A DNA stretch of 64,000 bases from Pseudomonadota bacterium (GTDB taxonomy: Bacteria; Pseudomonadota; Gammaproteobacteria; Burkholderiales; Gallionellaceae): the NCBI GenBank assembly GCA_021787435.1, contig JAJYLY010000010.1, positions 1 through 64,000 on the forward strand. The letters run 5' to 3'. The position numbers were made by a program, and so were the translations under genes. Shown here in pieces: positions 8,701 to 20,185 of the stretch (positions are counted from its first letter, which is position 1; the number at the start of each line of letters is the position of its first letter). Under the pieces are notes generated by a model, which saw only the letters and a list, made by a program, of their open reading frames with translations, did not search any database and was not told where the DNA came from.

Positions 8701-9453
8701 TACTTACAAAAGTTGCACCTCAGAGTTGAGTTCGCCCATCCTGTCATCGATCTTTTCGCAGGAAAAATCACCAAGGCCGAGGCGCTGTTGCGTTGGGCAC
8801 ATCCGGTCCACGGCAAGATAAGTCCGATGGGTTTCATTCCGCTGGCCTAAGAAAGCGGCTTGATTATCGAGATCGGTGAGGGTGTGTTCAGGAAGGCTGC
8901 GCGCTGGACCACCCGCCGGATAGCGCATGTTCCGGACGACTTCCAAATCAGCGCGAACGAGTCTTCCGTGCAATTCCAGAACGATGACAGCAGCACAGGC
9001 AAATGGCTGACCCATCTGCGCGAGCTCGGCCTTTCCGGAAAACACATTGTCATCGAGATCTCAGTAGGTATGTTGCTGAATGCCGATCCCAGCATCACAA
9101 ACAAACTCCTCAAATTCCGCGATGCGGAAATCGAGGGCTCCATCGACGATTTCAGTACAGGTTATTCTTCGCTCTCCTACCTCAAGCGGTTCGATATCGA
9201 CTACCTCAAAATCGACAAGTCCTTCGTACATGATATCGCAAGCGACATGGCGCTTTCGAAAGCAATCGTGATGATGGTGCGCAAGCTCGGGCTCAATGTG
9301 ATCGCCGAAGGCGCGGAAACTTACGCGCAGAAAGACAGCCTGCTTGCTGCAGGCTGCGATTATGCGCAAGGGTACCTATTTTCCAGACCCGTCCCGAAGA
9401 AAGAGTTCGAGCGCCTGCTCAAAGACGCCAATGAAAGTGAAGCTGGCCGATAA
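8701..9453 (+). pseudogene. EAL-domain phosphodiesterase remnant with in-frame stop
   Basis: In one frame the sequence reads from VEFAHPVIDLF through AEALLRW (the EAL signature) and PMGFIPLA, meets TAA at 8848 where the family has Glu, then continues ESGLIIEIGEG to the end of the EAL domain (DDFSTGYSSLSYLKRF, IDKSFVHDI, AEGAETYAQ, YLFSRP). One base change (GAA to TAA) explains the break. No GGDEF or sensor region precedes it. Other losses are visible: the family's E-I-T-E segment reads EISV, removing a conserved Glu, and DDFGTG reads DDFSTG. Its stop lies inside the rnpB 3' end. The piece after the stop could start at TTG 8860 but would lack the EAL motif. Confidence 0.87.
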
Positions 9454-9787
9454 GCCGGGTTCTGTCGTGGACAGTCATTCCTCTAGGCGTTTCGTTACCT
9501 GACGCTCAAGCGATCTACCCGCTGACGACGCGAGCCACGTCATGGTCAGCCTATTTGATCTTGCTCCGAATGGAGTTTACCCTGCCACGCCCGTTGCCGG
9601 GCGCGCGGTGCGCTCTTACCGCACCGGTTCGCCCTTACCTGATCTGTTTGCACAGCCATCGGCGGTATGTTTTCTGTGGCACTGTTCATCACCTCGCGGT
9701 GTCCGGCCATTAACCGGCATTCTGCTCTGCGGAGCCCGGACTTTCCTCCCCGCACTTAAAGTGCGCGGCGACTGTCTGGCCAGCTTC
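9439..9787 (-). ncRNA. rnpB: RNase P RNA, class A
   Basis: The catalytic RNA of RNase P, which trims tRNA 5' leaders. On the reverse strand the 5' end GAAGCTGGCC (9787-9778) pairs with the 3' end GGCCAGCTTC (9448-9439) to give helix P1. Conserved core elements are present: GGAGGAAAGTCCGGGCT near 9748-9732 at the 5' side and the AACCCGGCTTATCGGCC-type 3' end. The size of about 349 nt is normal. It shares its last 15 bp with the end of the EAL relic on the other strand. Confidence 0.95.
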
Positions 9788-9839
9788 GGCAACCAGTTTA
9801 ACACCGAACCGCAGAATTTCCCGCCTCATTGCAAATCAT

Positions 9840-12476
9840 TCACAACTTCTTGAACAAAGCCTCGAACCGTTCGATCGGCAGGGGTTCGCCAAAAAGGTAT
9901 CCCTGATAAGCTTGGCAACTGCGCAAATCGAGTACCTCGCGCTGCGCTTCGGTCTCCACTCCTTCCGCGATCACGTTGAGCTTCAGGGCTTGGGTCATCG
10001 CGATGATGGTCTGCACGATCGCAGCATCGTTAGGTGCAGTTGCGATATCGCGTATGAAGGACTGGTCTATCTTGATCTGGTTCAGCGGCAGCCGCTTCAA
10101 GTATTGCAGCGAAGAGTATCCTGTGCCGAAATCGTCGAGCGACAATTGCACACCAATATGCTTCAAAGCATTCATCGTGGCGACCGCCTCGGTCGAGTTT
10201 TCCAGCAACATGCTCTCTGTCAGTTCGAGCTTGAGCAACGCAGGATCAAACGCATTCTTCGCGATGATCTCCTTGATCCCTTCGACAAAATCCGCCTGAC
10301 GGAATTGACGTGCGCTGATGTTCACGGCCAGCACCAGTTTACGCATCTTCTCGTCAGCAGACCAATCAGCAAGTTTTGCGGAAGCCTCATTGAGCACCCA
10401 GCGTCCGATCGGCAGTATCAGCCCGGTCTCCTCCGCCAGTGATATGAACTCGTCGGGAATGATCATGCCGCGCTCAGGATGATTCCAGCGTATCAATGCC
10501 TCAGCGCCAACAGGCTGACCTTCTCGATCCACCTGCACCTGGTAATACAGCTCGAATTGCCCCCTCTCCAGCGCCAGCCGCAGTTCGCCCTCTATCGCAA
10601 CGCGTGCGTTGATCGTCTGCTGCATCTGTTGGTCGAAAAAGCACAAGGTATTGCGCCCGGCCTTCTTTGCCTGATACATCGCGATGTCAGCCTGTTTCAG
10701 CAGTTCATCCACATCTTCCGCTTTCTTGCAGAACAAGGTTGCGCCAAGACTGCCCGAACTGCGGAACACCTGAGCCTTCAACTGGTACGGCTTGCTTAAC
10801 GCGGCCAGTATCTTTTCGCCAATGTACTCCACCTGCTCTGCGGCCACTATCATCTGTTCGTTCAGGTTTTCCAGCATTACCACGAACTCGTCCCCGCCTA
10901 GGCGCGCGACCGTATCTCCCTCTCGCACACAGGAAACCAAGCGCTCTGCAACCTGCTGCAAAAGCAAATCTCCCATCATATGGCCCAGTGTGTCATTGAG
11001 CATCTTGAAATTATCGAGATCGATGTAAAGAATCGCCCCCCTGTTCATACCCCTCTCGCATGAAGTCAGCGCATGCGCGAGCCTGTCCAAGAGCAACTGG
11101 CGATTGGGAAGATGGGTTAGCGGGTCGTGGAAAGCAAGTTGCCTGATCGTTTCTTCTGACTCCTTGCGCTGGGTGATATCGTGGCTCGTGGCAAACAGAT
11201 ATCGCCTTCCGTCTATCTCTGCCCCCGTCGTACTGATTTCAACGTCGATCAGCGTTCCATCCTTACGGCGATGCCGCGATTCGAATCTGGCTGCATTGAC
11301 ATGCACCAGTTTCTGGAAACGAACCATCAACTCTTCCTTCGACCATTGTGTTTCCCAGTCAGCCACGTTCAATTTTCCGACCTCCTCGTGGGTGTAACCT
11401 AACATCCTGCAGAAGGTGTCATTAACCTCAATGATGTTGCCTTGAATGTCCATGATGTGGACACCCTCGAGCGACGAACTCATCAGCACTTTCTGGCGCA
11501 GCAGCAGTACTTCATTTCTGCGCTCGGTGTCCTTGCGCTCGGTGATATCGGTATGTGCGCATGCATAATGACTGACACGGCCATCATCACCCCTGATTGC
11601 CGAAACGCTGAGCCATTTTTCCCGGTTCTCGCCCCCCTTGTGCGTGATCCATATCTCTCCCTGCCAGGCTCCGGTGCGCGTTATGTCTGCCAGTATGTCG
11701 CGATAGAAATCCGCATCGTGCCTCCCGCACTGGAAGAGCCTAGGCGTCTTGCCTATTACATCATCGTAGCCATATCCTGTGTCTTCCGTGAATGCCTTGT
11801 TGACCCTCAGAATCACACCGTCAGGATCCATGATCATCAGGCTCTGCTGCGATTCGAAGGATACGGCAGACATGCGCAGGTCTGCCTCTTTGGCCCGCCT
11901 CTCCTCCCCCATGGAATAAGACACCAAGAGATACAGTCCCGCCGATCCGCATCCCATATTCAACAGGTAGAATATTTTTCTGGCGAGATCAGGCAGCGGA
12001 ACCACCATTGCCGCGACATAATCATTTATCAGCGCAGAGATCAGGATCAGCATGGAATACATCAGAAACCACTTGAACGCTTCGCGCTTCTCTAAAAACA
12101 TCAGCGCGGCAATGGGCGAGAAAATCGCCCAGATCATCACCATACTGCCAGCGGCAAACCCGCCCAGCGACCACATCAGGAAAAAAGGCAGCAAGAGCAC
12201 AAGAATCAGCTGACTGCGGCGGATGAAATGAATGTCTTTTGTCCTGAAGAAGTTCAACAGGCTGGCTGCCGAAATAAGCGCATAGGACATCGGGATCGCG
12301 CCGGATAGCCAGTGCCCCAGCAGAAAATAGGCCGTCCCCCAGATCAACGCGAGCGGTGCAATCATCAACTGAACCAGAGTCATCACGGTTTTTTCGTGGC
12401 GCAGTTCCGCCTTGTCCGTTGGAAGCAGACCAGCCCTGACCATTCTACCCAGCCAATTTTTTGCTGAAAGCATCAT
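9840..12476 (-). CDS. Membrane PAS-PAS-GGDEF-EAL c-di-GMP regulator
   Basis: An 878-residue inner-membrane signalling protein. Residues about 30-190 form five or six membrane helices. Two PAS domains follow (about 205-315, starting SLMIMDPDGVILRVN, and about 325-440, starting EGVHIMDIQGNIIEVN). Then comes a GGDEF domain with an intact RLGGDEFVVML, and an EAL domain with AEALIRW, ELTESMLLE, DDFGTGYSSLQYLKR and IKIDQSFIRDI. Both catalytic signatures are intact, so it could make or break c-di-GMP; the net direction cannot be told. The start has no strong ribosome site; ATG 12473 is an alternative. It lies 43 bp after ppx on the same strand. Confidence 0.92.
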   Translation of the reverse strand: MMLSAKNWLGRMVRAGLLPTDKAELRHEKTVMTLVQLMIAPLALIWGTAYFLLGHWLSGAIPMSYALISAASLLNFFRTKDIHFIRRSQLILVLLLPFFLMWSLGGFAAGSMVMIWAIFSPIAALMFLEKREAFKWFLMYSMLILISALINDYVAAMVVPLPDLARKIFYLLNMGCGSAGLYLLVSYSMGEERRAKEADLRMSAVSFESQQSLMIMDPDGVILRVNKAFTEDTGYGYDDVIGKTPRLFQCGRHDADFYRDILADITRTGAWQGEIWITHKGGENREKWLSVSAIRGDDGRVSHYACAHTDITERKDTERRNEVLLLRQKVLMSSSLEGVHIMDIQGNIIEVNDTFCRMLGYTHEEVGKLNVADWETQWSKEELMVRFQKLVHVNAARFESRHRRKDGTLIDVEISTTGAEIDGRRYLFATSHDITQRKESEETIRQLAFHDPLTHLPNRQLLLDRLAHALTSCERGMNRGAILYIDLDNFKMLNDTLGHMMGDLLLQQVAERLVSCVREGDTVARLGGDEFVVMLENLNEQMIVAAEQVEYIGEKILAALSKPYQLKAQVFRSSGSLGATLFCKKAEDVDELLKQADIAMYQAKKAGRNTLCFFDQQMQQTINARVAIEGELRLALERGQFELYYQVQVDREGQPVGAEALIRWNHPERGMIIPDEFISLAEETGLILPIGRWVLNEASAKLADWSADEKMRKLVLAVNISARQFRQADFVEGIKEIIAKNAFDPALLKLELTESMLLENSTEAVATMNALKHIGVQLSLDDFGTGYSSLQYLKRLPLNQIKIDQSFIRDIATAPNDAAIVQTIIAMTQALKLNVIAEGVETEAQREVLDLRSCQAYQGYLFGEPLPIERFEALFKKL

Positions 12477-12519
12477 TGCATTATGAACCCGTCCGCGACC
12501 GTTCGCCGCCCAAGTGTCG

Positions 12520-13995
12520 CTATTTTCTGATGATCTGTATCGTCACTCCCAACACCTTCCACTGTTTCATTTCTTCCAGCAAGGCAGTCTCAGTCAGCGG
12601 ATTCTGATTCAGCCAGTCCGATTCCATTGCAAGATAATATTTTGTCCCGGTAAAACTCGCCGTCATCTCAGGCAATACGACATCGCTACGGTTTCGATAG
12701 AACAGCACAGCCAGGCGCAGACTCATCGCCAGAAGGCAGTCTTCACTGCTGACCAACAAGCCCTGCAGTTTTTTCAGATTGCCACGGTGCGCCAGTGCGA
12801 GCAGGCTCAAGCGAGCCTGCTCCTTCTTCGAAAAACCCGGCATGTCGGCATTGGCAAGGATGTAAGCCGTATGCTTGTGGTAGCCGCTGTGCGCAACCCG
12901 GATGCCGATGCCGTGTAGACTGGCAACCCAACCCAAAGTCTGTAACGCAGACTCGTGATTGCCCGTACCAAAAAATTGTTTTGCCAGAACATTCGAGAGC
13001 TTCACGATTCTCTCCGCCTGTTTCACATCGACGTGATAGCGGCGCATGAAATGCTGCACCGTCACATCGCGCATATCGTTGTTGTGAAAACGCCCCCAAA
13101 GGTCATACAGCACGCCTTCGCGCAGAGCAGTCAACCCAGGCTGCATCTGCGCGATCTCCAATTCATCGAAAGCCGCATACATGATCACAAAGCCGCCAGC
13201 CAGGGTGGACATACGATCCGGTCTCAAGCCCAACAATGACAGCTTCTGCACATCGCCTGTCCTGATCAGATTCGCACGCAGCAGATCAAGCCCCTCGCGC
13301 GTTATACCGCTGTTGCTGAAGCCGTTCAGTTCGAGGACCTCGCATATCGCCTTGGCGGTCCCCGACGAGCCTATCGCCTTCTGCCACTGCCCCTTGTAGT
13401 CGGCGACTATGCTTTGCAATTCACTACGCGCTGCAAGTTCTGCGCGCTGCATGTTCTGCTTGGTGATCCTGCCCTCGGGGAAAAAACGCTTGCTGAAGCT
13501 GACGCAGCCCATGTACAGGCTTTCCAGCTTGATGGGTTGATATCCACGGCCGATGATAAATTCGGTCGAGCCCCCGCCTATGTCCATCACCAGCACCTGC
13601 TCGTTCGATCGCGGCATGCCATGCGCAACCCCGAGATAGATTAGGCGCGCTTCTTCGCGGCCTGCGATCACCTCGATCGGAAAACCCAGCACTTTTTCAG
13701 CGTCAGCGATGAATCTGGCCGAATTCTTTGCCACGCGCAACGAATTGGTGCCGACCGCACGCACCGCCTCGGGCGGCAGATCACGCAGGCGCTCTGCAAA
13801 GCGGGAAAGCGCTGCTAGCGCGCGCTGTTGGGCGGCCTCGTCAAGATAGTTGTCATCGGTGAGTCCGGCCGCCAGACGCACCGGCTCGCGCAGTCCGTCC
13901 AGCATGTATAGTTGCTCGCCTTCCACCTTCGCCACCTGCAGCCTGAAACTGTTGGATCCCAGATCGACGGCGGCCAAAAAAGGCTGCTGCTCCAT
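12520..13995 (-). CDS. ppx: Exopolyphosphatase, Ppx/GppA family
   Basis: A 491-residue ASKHA-fold phosphatase that releases phosphate from polyphosphate or hydrolyses pppGpp. The N-terminal DLGSNSFRL (11-19) is the first phosphate loop, and VMDIGGGSTEFI is the second. The C-terminal region (about 310-491) is the HD-like domain. Its ATG shares one base with the phoU stop (TAATG), so phoU and ppx are translationally coupled. Phosphate control is likely by analogy with other beta-proteobacteria; no pho box was identified. Confidence 0.94.
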   Translation of the reverse strand: MEQQPFLAAVDLGSNSFRLQVAKVEGEQLYMLDGLREPVRLAAGLTDDNYLDEAAQQRALAALSRFAERLRDLPPEAVRAVGTNSLRVAKNSARFIADAEKVLGFPIEVIAGREEARLIYLGVAHGMPRSNEQVLVMDIGGGSTEFIIGRGYQPIKLESLYMGCVSFSKRFFPEGRITKQNMQRAELAARSELQSIVADYKGQWQKAIGSSGTAKAICEVLELNGFSNSGITREGLDLLRANLIRTGDVQKLSLLGLRPDRMSTLAGGFVIMYAAFDELEIAQMQPGLTALREGVLYDLWGRFHNNDMRDVTVQHFMRRYHVDVKQAERIVKLSNVLAKQFFGTGNHESALQTLGWVASLHGIGIRVAHSGYHKHTAYILANADMPGFSKKEQARLSLLALAHRGNLKKLQGLLVSSEDCLLAMSLRLAVLFYRNRSDVVLPEMTASFTGTKYYLAMESDWLNQNPLTETALLEEMKQWKVLGVTIQIIRK

Positions 13996-14702
13996 TACTG
14001 CTGAATTTCCCGCTCGATCTCATCGAGAGAGACATGGCGCACATCACGGCCCTTGACCATATAGATGACATATTCAGAGATGTTTTTTGCATGGTCGCCG
14101 ATGCGCTCTATCGCCTTCGCCACGAACAGTATCTCCAATGCGGTCGTGATCGTGCGCGGATCTTCCATCATGAAGGTGATGAGATAACGCATGATGGCTC
14201 GGAATTCGACATCCACCTGATCGTCTTGGCGCACCACTTCGGCGGCCATCATAACATCCAGGCGAGCAAAGGCATCCAGGGACTTCCTAAGCATGTCTAC
14301 CGCAAGTTCAGACGCATGCTTGATCTCGTTGTAACGGGGAATGGCAAGGCCGTGCTTCTCGGAAAGCATCTTCGCCATGCGTGCAATCTTCTCCGCTTCG
14401 TCGCCGATGCGCTCGAGATCGGTGATGGTCTTTACGACCATCATCACCAGTCGCAGATCGCTCGCGGTCGGCTGGCGTCGCGCGATCACCTGGTGGCATG
14501 CCTCGTCTATCTTGACTTCCATCGCATTGACGCGGTGATCATCCTCGATCACGCGGTTCATCAGCGCGATGTCACCCTCCACCAAGGAATTGATTGCGCT
14601 GCGTATCTGGCTTTCCACCAGGCCGCCCATCTGCAACACATAGGCGCGTATCGCCTCAAGCTCGACATCGAACTGTTTGGAGGTATGTTCGCTACTGATC
14701 AT
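13995..14702 (-). CDS. phoU: Phosphate signalling protein PhoU
   Basis: A 235-residue all-helical protein with two three-helix PhoU repeats. Each carries the metal-binding E/D-R-I-G-D motif: TDLERIGDEAEKIAR and KAIERIGDHAKNISEYV. PhoU restrains PhoR/PhoB through the Pst transporter. No pst genes are in the window; the partner here is ppx, suggesting a polyphosphate link. A GGAG ribosome site lies seven bases before the ATG. Confidence 0.96.
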   Translation of the reverse strand: MISSEHTSKQFDVELEAIRAYVLQMGGLVESQIRSAINSLVEGDIALMNRVIEDDHRVNAMEVKIDEACHQVIARRQPTASDLRLVMMVVKTITDLERIGDEAEKIARMAKMLSEKHGLAIPRYNEIKHASELAVDMLRKSLDAFARLDVMMAAEVVRQDDQVDVEFRAIMRYLITFMMEDPRTITTALEILFVAKAIERIGDHAKNISEYVIYMVKGRDVRHVSLDEIEREIQQ

Positions 14703-14763
14703 GGCACTCTCCGATCCAAAACAGTATATCCTATTAAAAGAATGTGAACTAAATATGACGACG

Positions 14764-15426
14764 TCACTGGGCCGTCATCGTCTTCACTCCGGAGACCGTC
14801 CCGAGCAGCAGCACATCCGCAGGGCGCCTGGCAAAAAGTCCGTTAGTCACGACCCCGGCGATGTGGTCCAGCGTCGATTCAAGCTCGACGGGATTCATGA
14901 TCTGCAAGCCGCGCACATCGAGGATCAAATTGCCGTTGTCCGTGGTAAAGCCCTCGCGCAGCGCGGGCTGGCCGCCCAAGGCCACGAGCTGCCTCGCAAC
15001 CGAACTCCTCGCCATCGGAATGACCTCGACGGGCAGAGGAAACCTGCCCAGCACATCCACGAGCTTGCTCTCGTCGCAAACACAAATAAATTTTCGGCTT
15101 GCAGCGGCGACAATTTTTTCGCGCGTCAAAGCGCCTCCGCCGCCCTTGACCATGTGCATGTGACGCGTGATCTCGTCTGCGCCGTCCACATACACAGGAA
15201 GATCTCCTGCATCGTTAAGCGCAAACACCTCGATGCCGTGTCCTTTCAGTCGCTTTGCAGATGCTTCCGAGCTTGCTACGGCCCCGCGTATCTTGTGCCT
15301 GATCTTTGCCAGTTCGTCGATAAAGAAATTGGCGGTCGAACCCGTTCCGACCCCGACTATGCAATCCGCTGGCACATATTCGATTGCAGCGACCGCCACA
15401 GCCCGTTTCAAATCATCCTGATTCAT
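14764..15426 (-). CDS. rpiA: Ribose-5-phosphate isomerase A
   Basis: It interconverts ribose-5-phosphate and ribulose-5-phosphate in the pentose phosphate or Calvin pathway. The motifs [13 protein letters not shown], the YVDGADEI catalytic segment, and [11 protein letters not shown] are present. The frame stays open 18 codons further, but the start at [10 protein letters not shown] gives 220 residues, normal for RpiA, and has a GAGAG ribosome site; I chose it. It is transcribed away from pgm. Confidence 0.95.
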   Translation of the reverse strand: MNQDDLKRAVAVAAIEYVPADCIVGVGTGSTANFFIDELAKIRHKIRGAVASSEASAKRLKGHGIEVFALNDAGDLPVYVDGADEITRHMHMVKGGGGALTREKIVAAASRKFICVCDESKLVDVLGRFPLPVEVIPMARSSVARQLVALGGQPALREGFTTDNGNLILDVRGLQIMNPVELESTLDHIAGVVTNGLFARRPADVLLLGTVSGVKTMTAQ

Positions 15427-15571
15427 ATTGTTCACTCTCAACTTGATTGGCATTTGTATAATTATTGCAGGAAATGGCAACTTTAGGGAAAGTCATCTGT
15501 CAACGCAAGCATCGCGGCACGCCTTTTCAATTTGCGTGGTGTAAGATGATCATCAAACCAGAATCGACTGA

Positions 15572-17224
<1,653 letters not shown>

Positions 17225-17234
17225 ATACCGCACA

Positions 17235-18584
17235 ATGCCCGCAAGCGAACTGAAATTGTCTGAGCTGATCGGCTCCTTGAGCCATGCGCTGGACATCACC
17301 GAAGGGCAGCCCGAAGGGCACTGCGTGCGCTGCTGCTGGATAGGCATGCATCTAGGCCGCAACATCGGCCTTCCCGATCAGTCGCTTTGGGAACTCTACT
17401 ACACCCTGCTCCTGAAGGATCTGGGGTGCAGCAGCAATGCCGCGCGCATCTGCGAGCTATATCTCACGGACGACCTTTCCTTTAAACGCGATTACAAATG
17501 GGTGGACGGCAGCCTGAATCAGGCGCTCCGTTTCGTGGTTGGCCATACCGGTCTGCGCAAGGGTCTTGCCGAGCGCTTCAGAAAACTGCTCGATGTGGTA
17601 AGCCACAGTGACGACATTGCACAGGAACTGATCCAGACCCGCTGCCAGCGCGGCGCAGACATCGCAAGACAGTTGCGCTTTGGCGAACAGGTAGCCTTGG
17701 GCATACACGGGCTCGATGAACACTGGGATGGCAGTGGCCGACCCGACAGGATGGCAGGCGAGTCCATTCCTCTATATTCGCGCATTGCGCTCATCTCACA
17801 GGTCGTGGATGTATTCCATACCGTGGGCGGCCTTGATGCAGCGTTGCAGGAAGCAAGGAATCGCGCAGGCACATGGTTCGATCCGAAACTCGTCTCTGCA
17901 CTCGAGGAAATCTCAAAAGACAACGGATTCTGGCACATGCTGAAATCGGATGAGCTGCATCAGGCGGTGTTGAGTCTTGAGCCGGGACGCTTCGCAGTGC
18001 CACTGGATGAAGACTATCTCGATGAAATCGCTGCTGCCTTCGGACAGATCGTCGATGCAAAGAGCCCCTATACACAAGGCCACAGCGTGAGAGTCGCGCT
18101 GTATGCCGATCTGATCGCGGAGGAGCTCGGCATCGCCGAGCCGCGCCGGCGCTGGTTAAGGCGCGGCGCACTGCTCCACGACGTGGGCAAGCTAGGTGTC
18201 AGCAACGCAATACTCGACAAGCCCGGCAGGCTCGATGTTATCGAGTGGGAAGCAGTCAAGAATCATGCCGCCTATACGGGCTCGATACTCGGCAGGATCA
18301 GCATATTCGAAGAGCTATCAAGTGTTGCCAGCGCGCACCACGAACGGCTCGATGGCGGAGGTTATCCACTGGGGCTAAAGGGCTGCGAGATCGTCATCGA
18401 GACGCGCATCATCACCGTTGCCGATATCTTCGATGCAATCACTGCAGAGCGCCCATACCGCGGCGCGATTCCCCTAAAGAAGGCGCTTGAGATGATGTCT
18501 GAACAGCTAGACATCGCCATTGACAGGAACTGTTTCCATGCACTGGAGAAGATCGCCGCACGCCTTGCTCAGTTGGGCGGCTGA
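17235..18584 (+). CDS. Tandem HD-GYP domain protein (c-di-GMP phosphodiesterase-like)
   Basis: About 449 residues with two HD-GYP modules. The C-terminal copy is complete: GHSVRVALYADLIA, LLHDVGKLGV (HD), then HHERLDGGGYP and ADIFDAITAERPYR. The N-terminal copy is degenerate: LLLKDLGCSS replaces the HD motif and DEHWDGSGRP replaces the GYP motif. This fits a cytoplasmic c-di-GMP phosphodiesterase with a pseudo-domain for regulation or dimerisation. ATG 17235 starts just before the conserved LKLSELIGSLSHALD; a GTG at 17199 would overlap pgm. Its last 16 bp overlap the convergent hemY-like gene. Confidence 0.88.
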   Translation: MPASELKLSELIGSLSHALDITEGQPEGHCVRCCWIGMHLGRNIGLPDQSLWELYYTLLLKDLGCSSNAARICELYLTDDLSFKRDYKWVDGSLNQALRFVVGHTGLRKGLAERFRKLLDVVSHSDDIAQELIQTRCQRGADIARQLRFGEQVALGIHGLDEHWDGSGRPDRMAGESIPLYSRIALISQVVDVFHTVGGLDAALQEARNRAGTWFDPKLVSALEEISKDNGFWHMLKSDELHQAVLSLEPGRFAVPLDEDYLDEIAAAFGQIVDAKSPYTQGHSVRVALYADLIAEELGIAEPRRRWLRRGALLHDVGKLGVSNAILDKPGRLDVIEWEAVKNHAAYTGSILGRISIFEELSSVASAHHERLDGGGYPLGLKGCEIVIETRIITVADIFDAITAERPYRGAIPLKKALEMMSEQLDIAIDRNCFHALEKIAARLAQLGG

Positions 18585-19075
18585 CCGAACCTTGCCCTGG
18601 CATCCGACAGCAAACGCATCGTTGAATCCCCCTGAAACCGATCTCCGGCTTTGGTCATGTACGAATCCCGCCTTTCCAATGCGCCCTGCTCATGCGCTGC
18701 GCGCGCCGCGATGATAGGGTAGATCACAGAAGTTTCGCCATGCTTGATCGCCCGAGCGGCAGCCTTCTCCGCATCCTGATAGCGTCCCTCGAAGAATGCC
18801 CTCAGCGTCACGTCCAGCAGTTTGCGCGAATTGTTCTGGGCGCGCTCGAGCCGCATCTTCTTCACCAGTGCTGGCAGCCTTGTGGTGTCCGTCAACAGTT
18901 GCATTAACCAGTGCCCCAGCACCAGAATCATCAGGAACAGAACCGCGAACAGCTTCAGCGACATCTCGATGCGGTATGGCGGATATACCAGCAGCACATA
19001 GGCCGTGTTCTGCAACAGCGTGGAGAGCGCGACTGCCGCCGCAAAGATCACCAATATGGAAATCAGGTATTTCAT
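18569..19075 (-). CDS. hemY: HemY-like protein, C-terminally short
   Basis: The start MKYLISILVIF and two membrane segments (about 1-20 and 40-60) match the HemY N-terminal domain linked to late heme synthesis in the gamma/beta hemC-D-X-Y cluster. HemY proteins are normally near 400 residues with a TPR-rich C-terminus; this one ends at 168, after roughly one TPR-like helix pair. Its ATG overlaps the hemX stop (ATGA). The end overlaps the convergent HD-GYP gene by 16 bp. It may be a working short form or a truncation. Confidence 0.8.
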   Translation of the reverse strand: MKYLISILVIFAAAVALSTLLQNTAYVLLVYPPYRIEMSLKLFAVLFLMILVLGHWLMQLLTDTTRLPALVKKMRLERAQNNSRKLLDVTLRAFFEGRYQDAEKAAARAIKHGETSVIYPIIAARAAHEQGALERRDSYMTKAGDRFQGDSTMRLLSDARARFGQPPN

Positions 19076-20148
19076 TGCCCCGCCTTTTTGGGAGTGGCGC
19101 CTGTCTGATCGTGACTCAGCCGGTAGCTGCGCACCGCTTGCAGACTGCCGCTGATATCCGGCATTTCTATATTGATGCTGGCGGTGGAAAGCTTTTTGAG
19201 TTCGGATAGCATATGCGCGCCTTCCGGTGACTTGACGTCGAAATAGCGCGACATCCAAACCTGCGCCGTTTTCAGTTCCTGCCTGAAACTGTCCTCATCG
19301 CGCGACAGCAGCGCAAGGCGCGCAGAAACCAGGTGCATCTTCAAATTCTCGCGCAGAAAAAATTCCTGGCTGGGAGGCAGGAGCGCGATCTGCTTCAAGC
19401 CCGTATTCTCGATGCGCACCAGTTGCTTGACCTCGAGCCAGATGGCGTCTATCCAGCTTTTCCATGCAGTCTTGTTGGCCGTCGGTGTACTTTTTTGCTC
19501 CACTGCGTTCTCAGAAGGGCGGTGTCTGTCGACCAGCGGCAGATCGTCCACGGAGAGCAGCATCGAATTGATTTTCAGGTTGATCCCAGACACATCCACG
19601 ATAGGCAATGCGCGCAGCCTGTCCATGTCCATATCTATGGCCTTGCGCAGGATGTTGAATGCGGGCCTGTTCATGCGCTGCAACCTGGCATCTGCGCCTT
19701 CCATCGCAATCAGCGCCGCTTTCACATTGCCAGATAATTGCAGTTGCTGACCCGCAATCAATAGCAGTTGCTCGACATCCGCCAGCGCCGTCTCGTCGCG
19801 GCTGATCGACAGGTTATTGTATAGAGTCTCCAGCGCAGCGCGCTGATTCTGCGCTTGATCGTAGTAAGCTTCCAAGGTTGCAACCCTGACCGACATCGCG
19901 CGCACCGTGTCCTGATTCTGCGCAATCAGCAACGCATTGGCGCGTGCCGTGCCATCCATCTCGGCAATTTTTTTCGCCAGCTCCCCTCGCATCTCGACAA
20001 TCATCCTGTGCGCATCAAACCACTGCCACAGGAAAATGATTACCAGCACGACCAGCGTCAGCTGAGTAAGGCTTGCACGAGCAAACAGACCGGCTATTAA
20101 GTTTTTACGAGCCTGTCCGTTCGATTCGTTGCTTGGTTTATCGCTCAT
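19072..20148 (-). CDS. hemX: HemX, membrane-anchored heme-cluster protein
   Basis: A 358-residue HemX-family protein (often labelled uroporphyrinogen-III C-methyltransferase, although it lacks that enzyme's fold). There is a short cytoplasmic tail, one membrane helix (about 29-45, LTLVVLVIIFLWQW), then a helical, partly coiled-coil periplasmic region with the family's LLLIAGQQLQLSGNVKAAL segment. The family is thought to organise heme enzymes; activity is unproven. It lies 37 bp after hemD and overlaps hemY. Confidence 0.9.
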   Translation of the reverse strand: MSDKPSNESNGQARKNLIAGLFARASLTQLTLVVLVIIFLWQWFDAHRMIVEMRGELAKKIAEMDGTARANALLIAQNQDTVRAMSVRVATLEAYYDQAQNQRAALETLYNNLSISRDETALADVEQLLLIAGQQLQLSGNVKAALIAMEGADARLQRMNRPAFNILRKAIDMDMDRLRALPIVDVSGINLKINSMLLSVDDLPLVDRHRPSENAVEQKSTPTANKTAWKSWIDAIWLEVKQLVRIENTGLKQIALLPPSQEFFLRENLKMHLVSARLALLSRDEDSFRQELKTAQVWMSRYFDVKSPEGAHMLSELKKLSTASINIEMPDISGSLQAVRSYRLSHDQTGATPKKAGQ

Positions 20149-20185
20149 TAATGCACCCCGCTAGACGGCGTAAGACAGCAAACAA

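Noticed and set aside
8681..8735. CTCAAC/GTTGAG pairing after cysB as a terminator
   Set aside because: Arms are short, far apart and lack a T-run.
8860..9453. Intact 197-codon EAL protein starting at TTG
   Set aside because: It begins after the EAL motif and after an in-frame stop; the upstream frame continues the same domain, so it is a broken gene.
9542..9853. Forward and reverse ORFs of 60-100 codons inside 9439-9787
   Set aside because: The segment folds as RNase P RNA; the ORFs are incidental.
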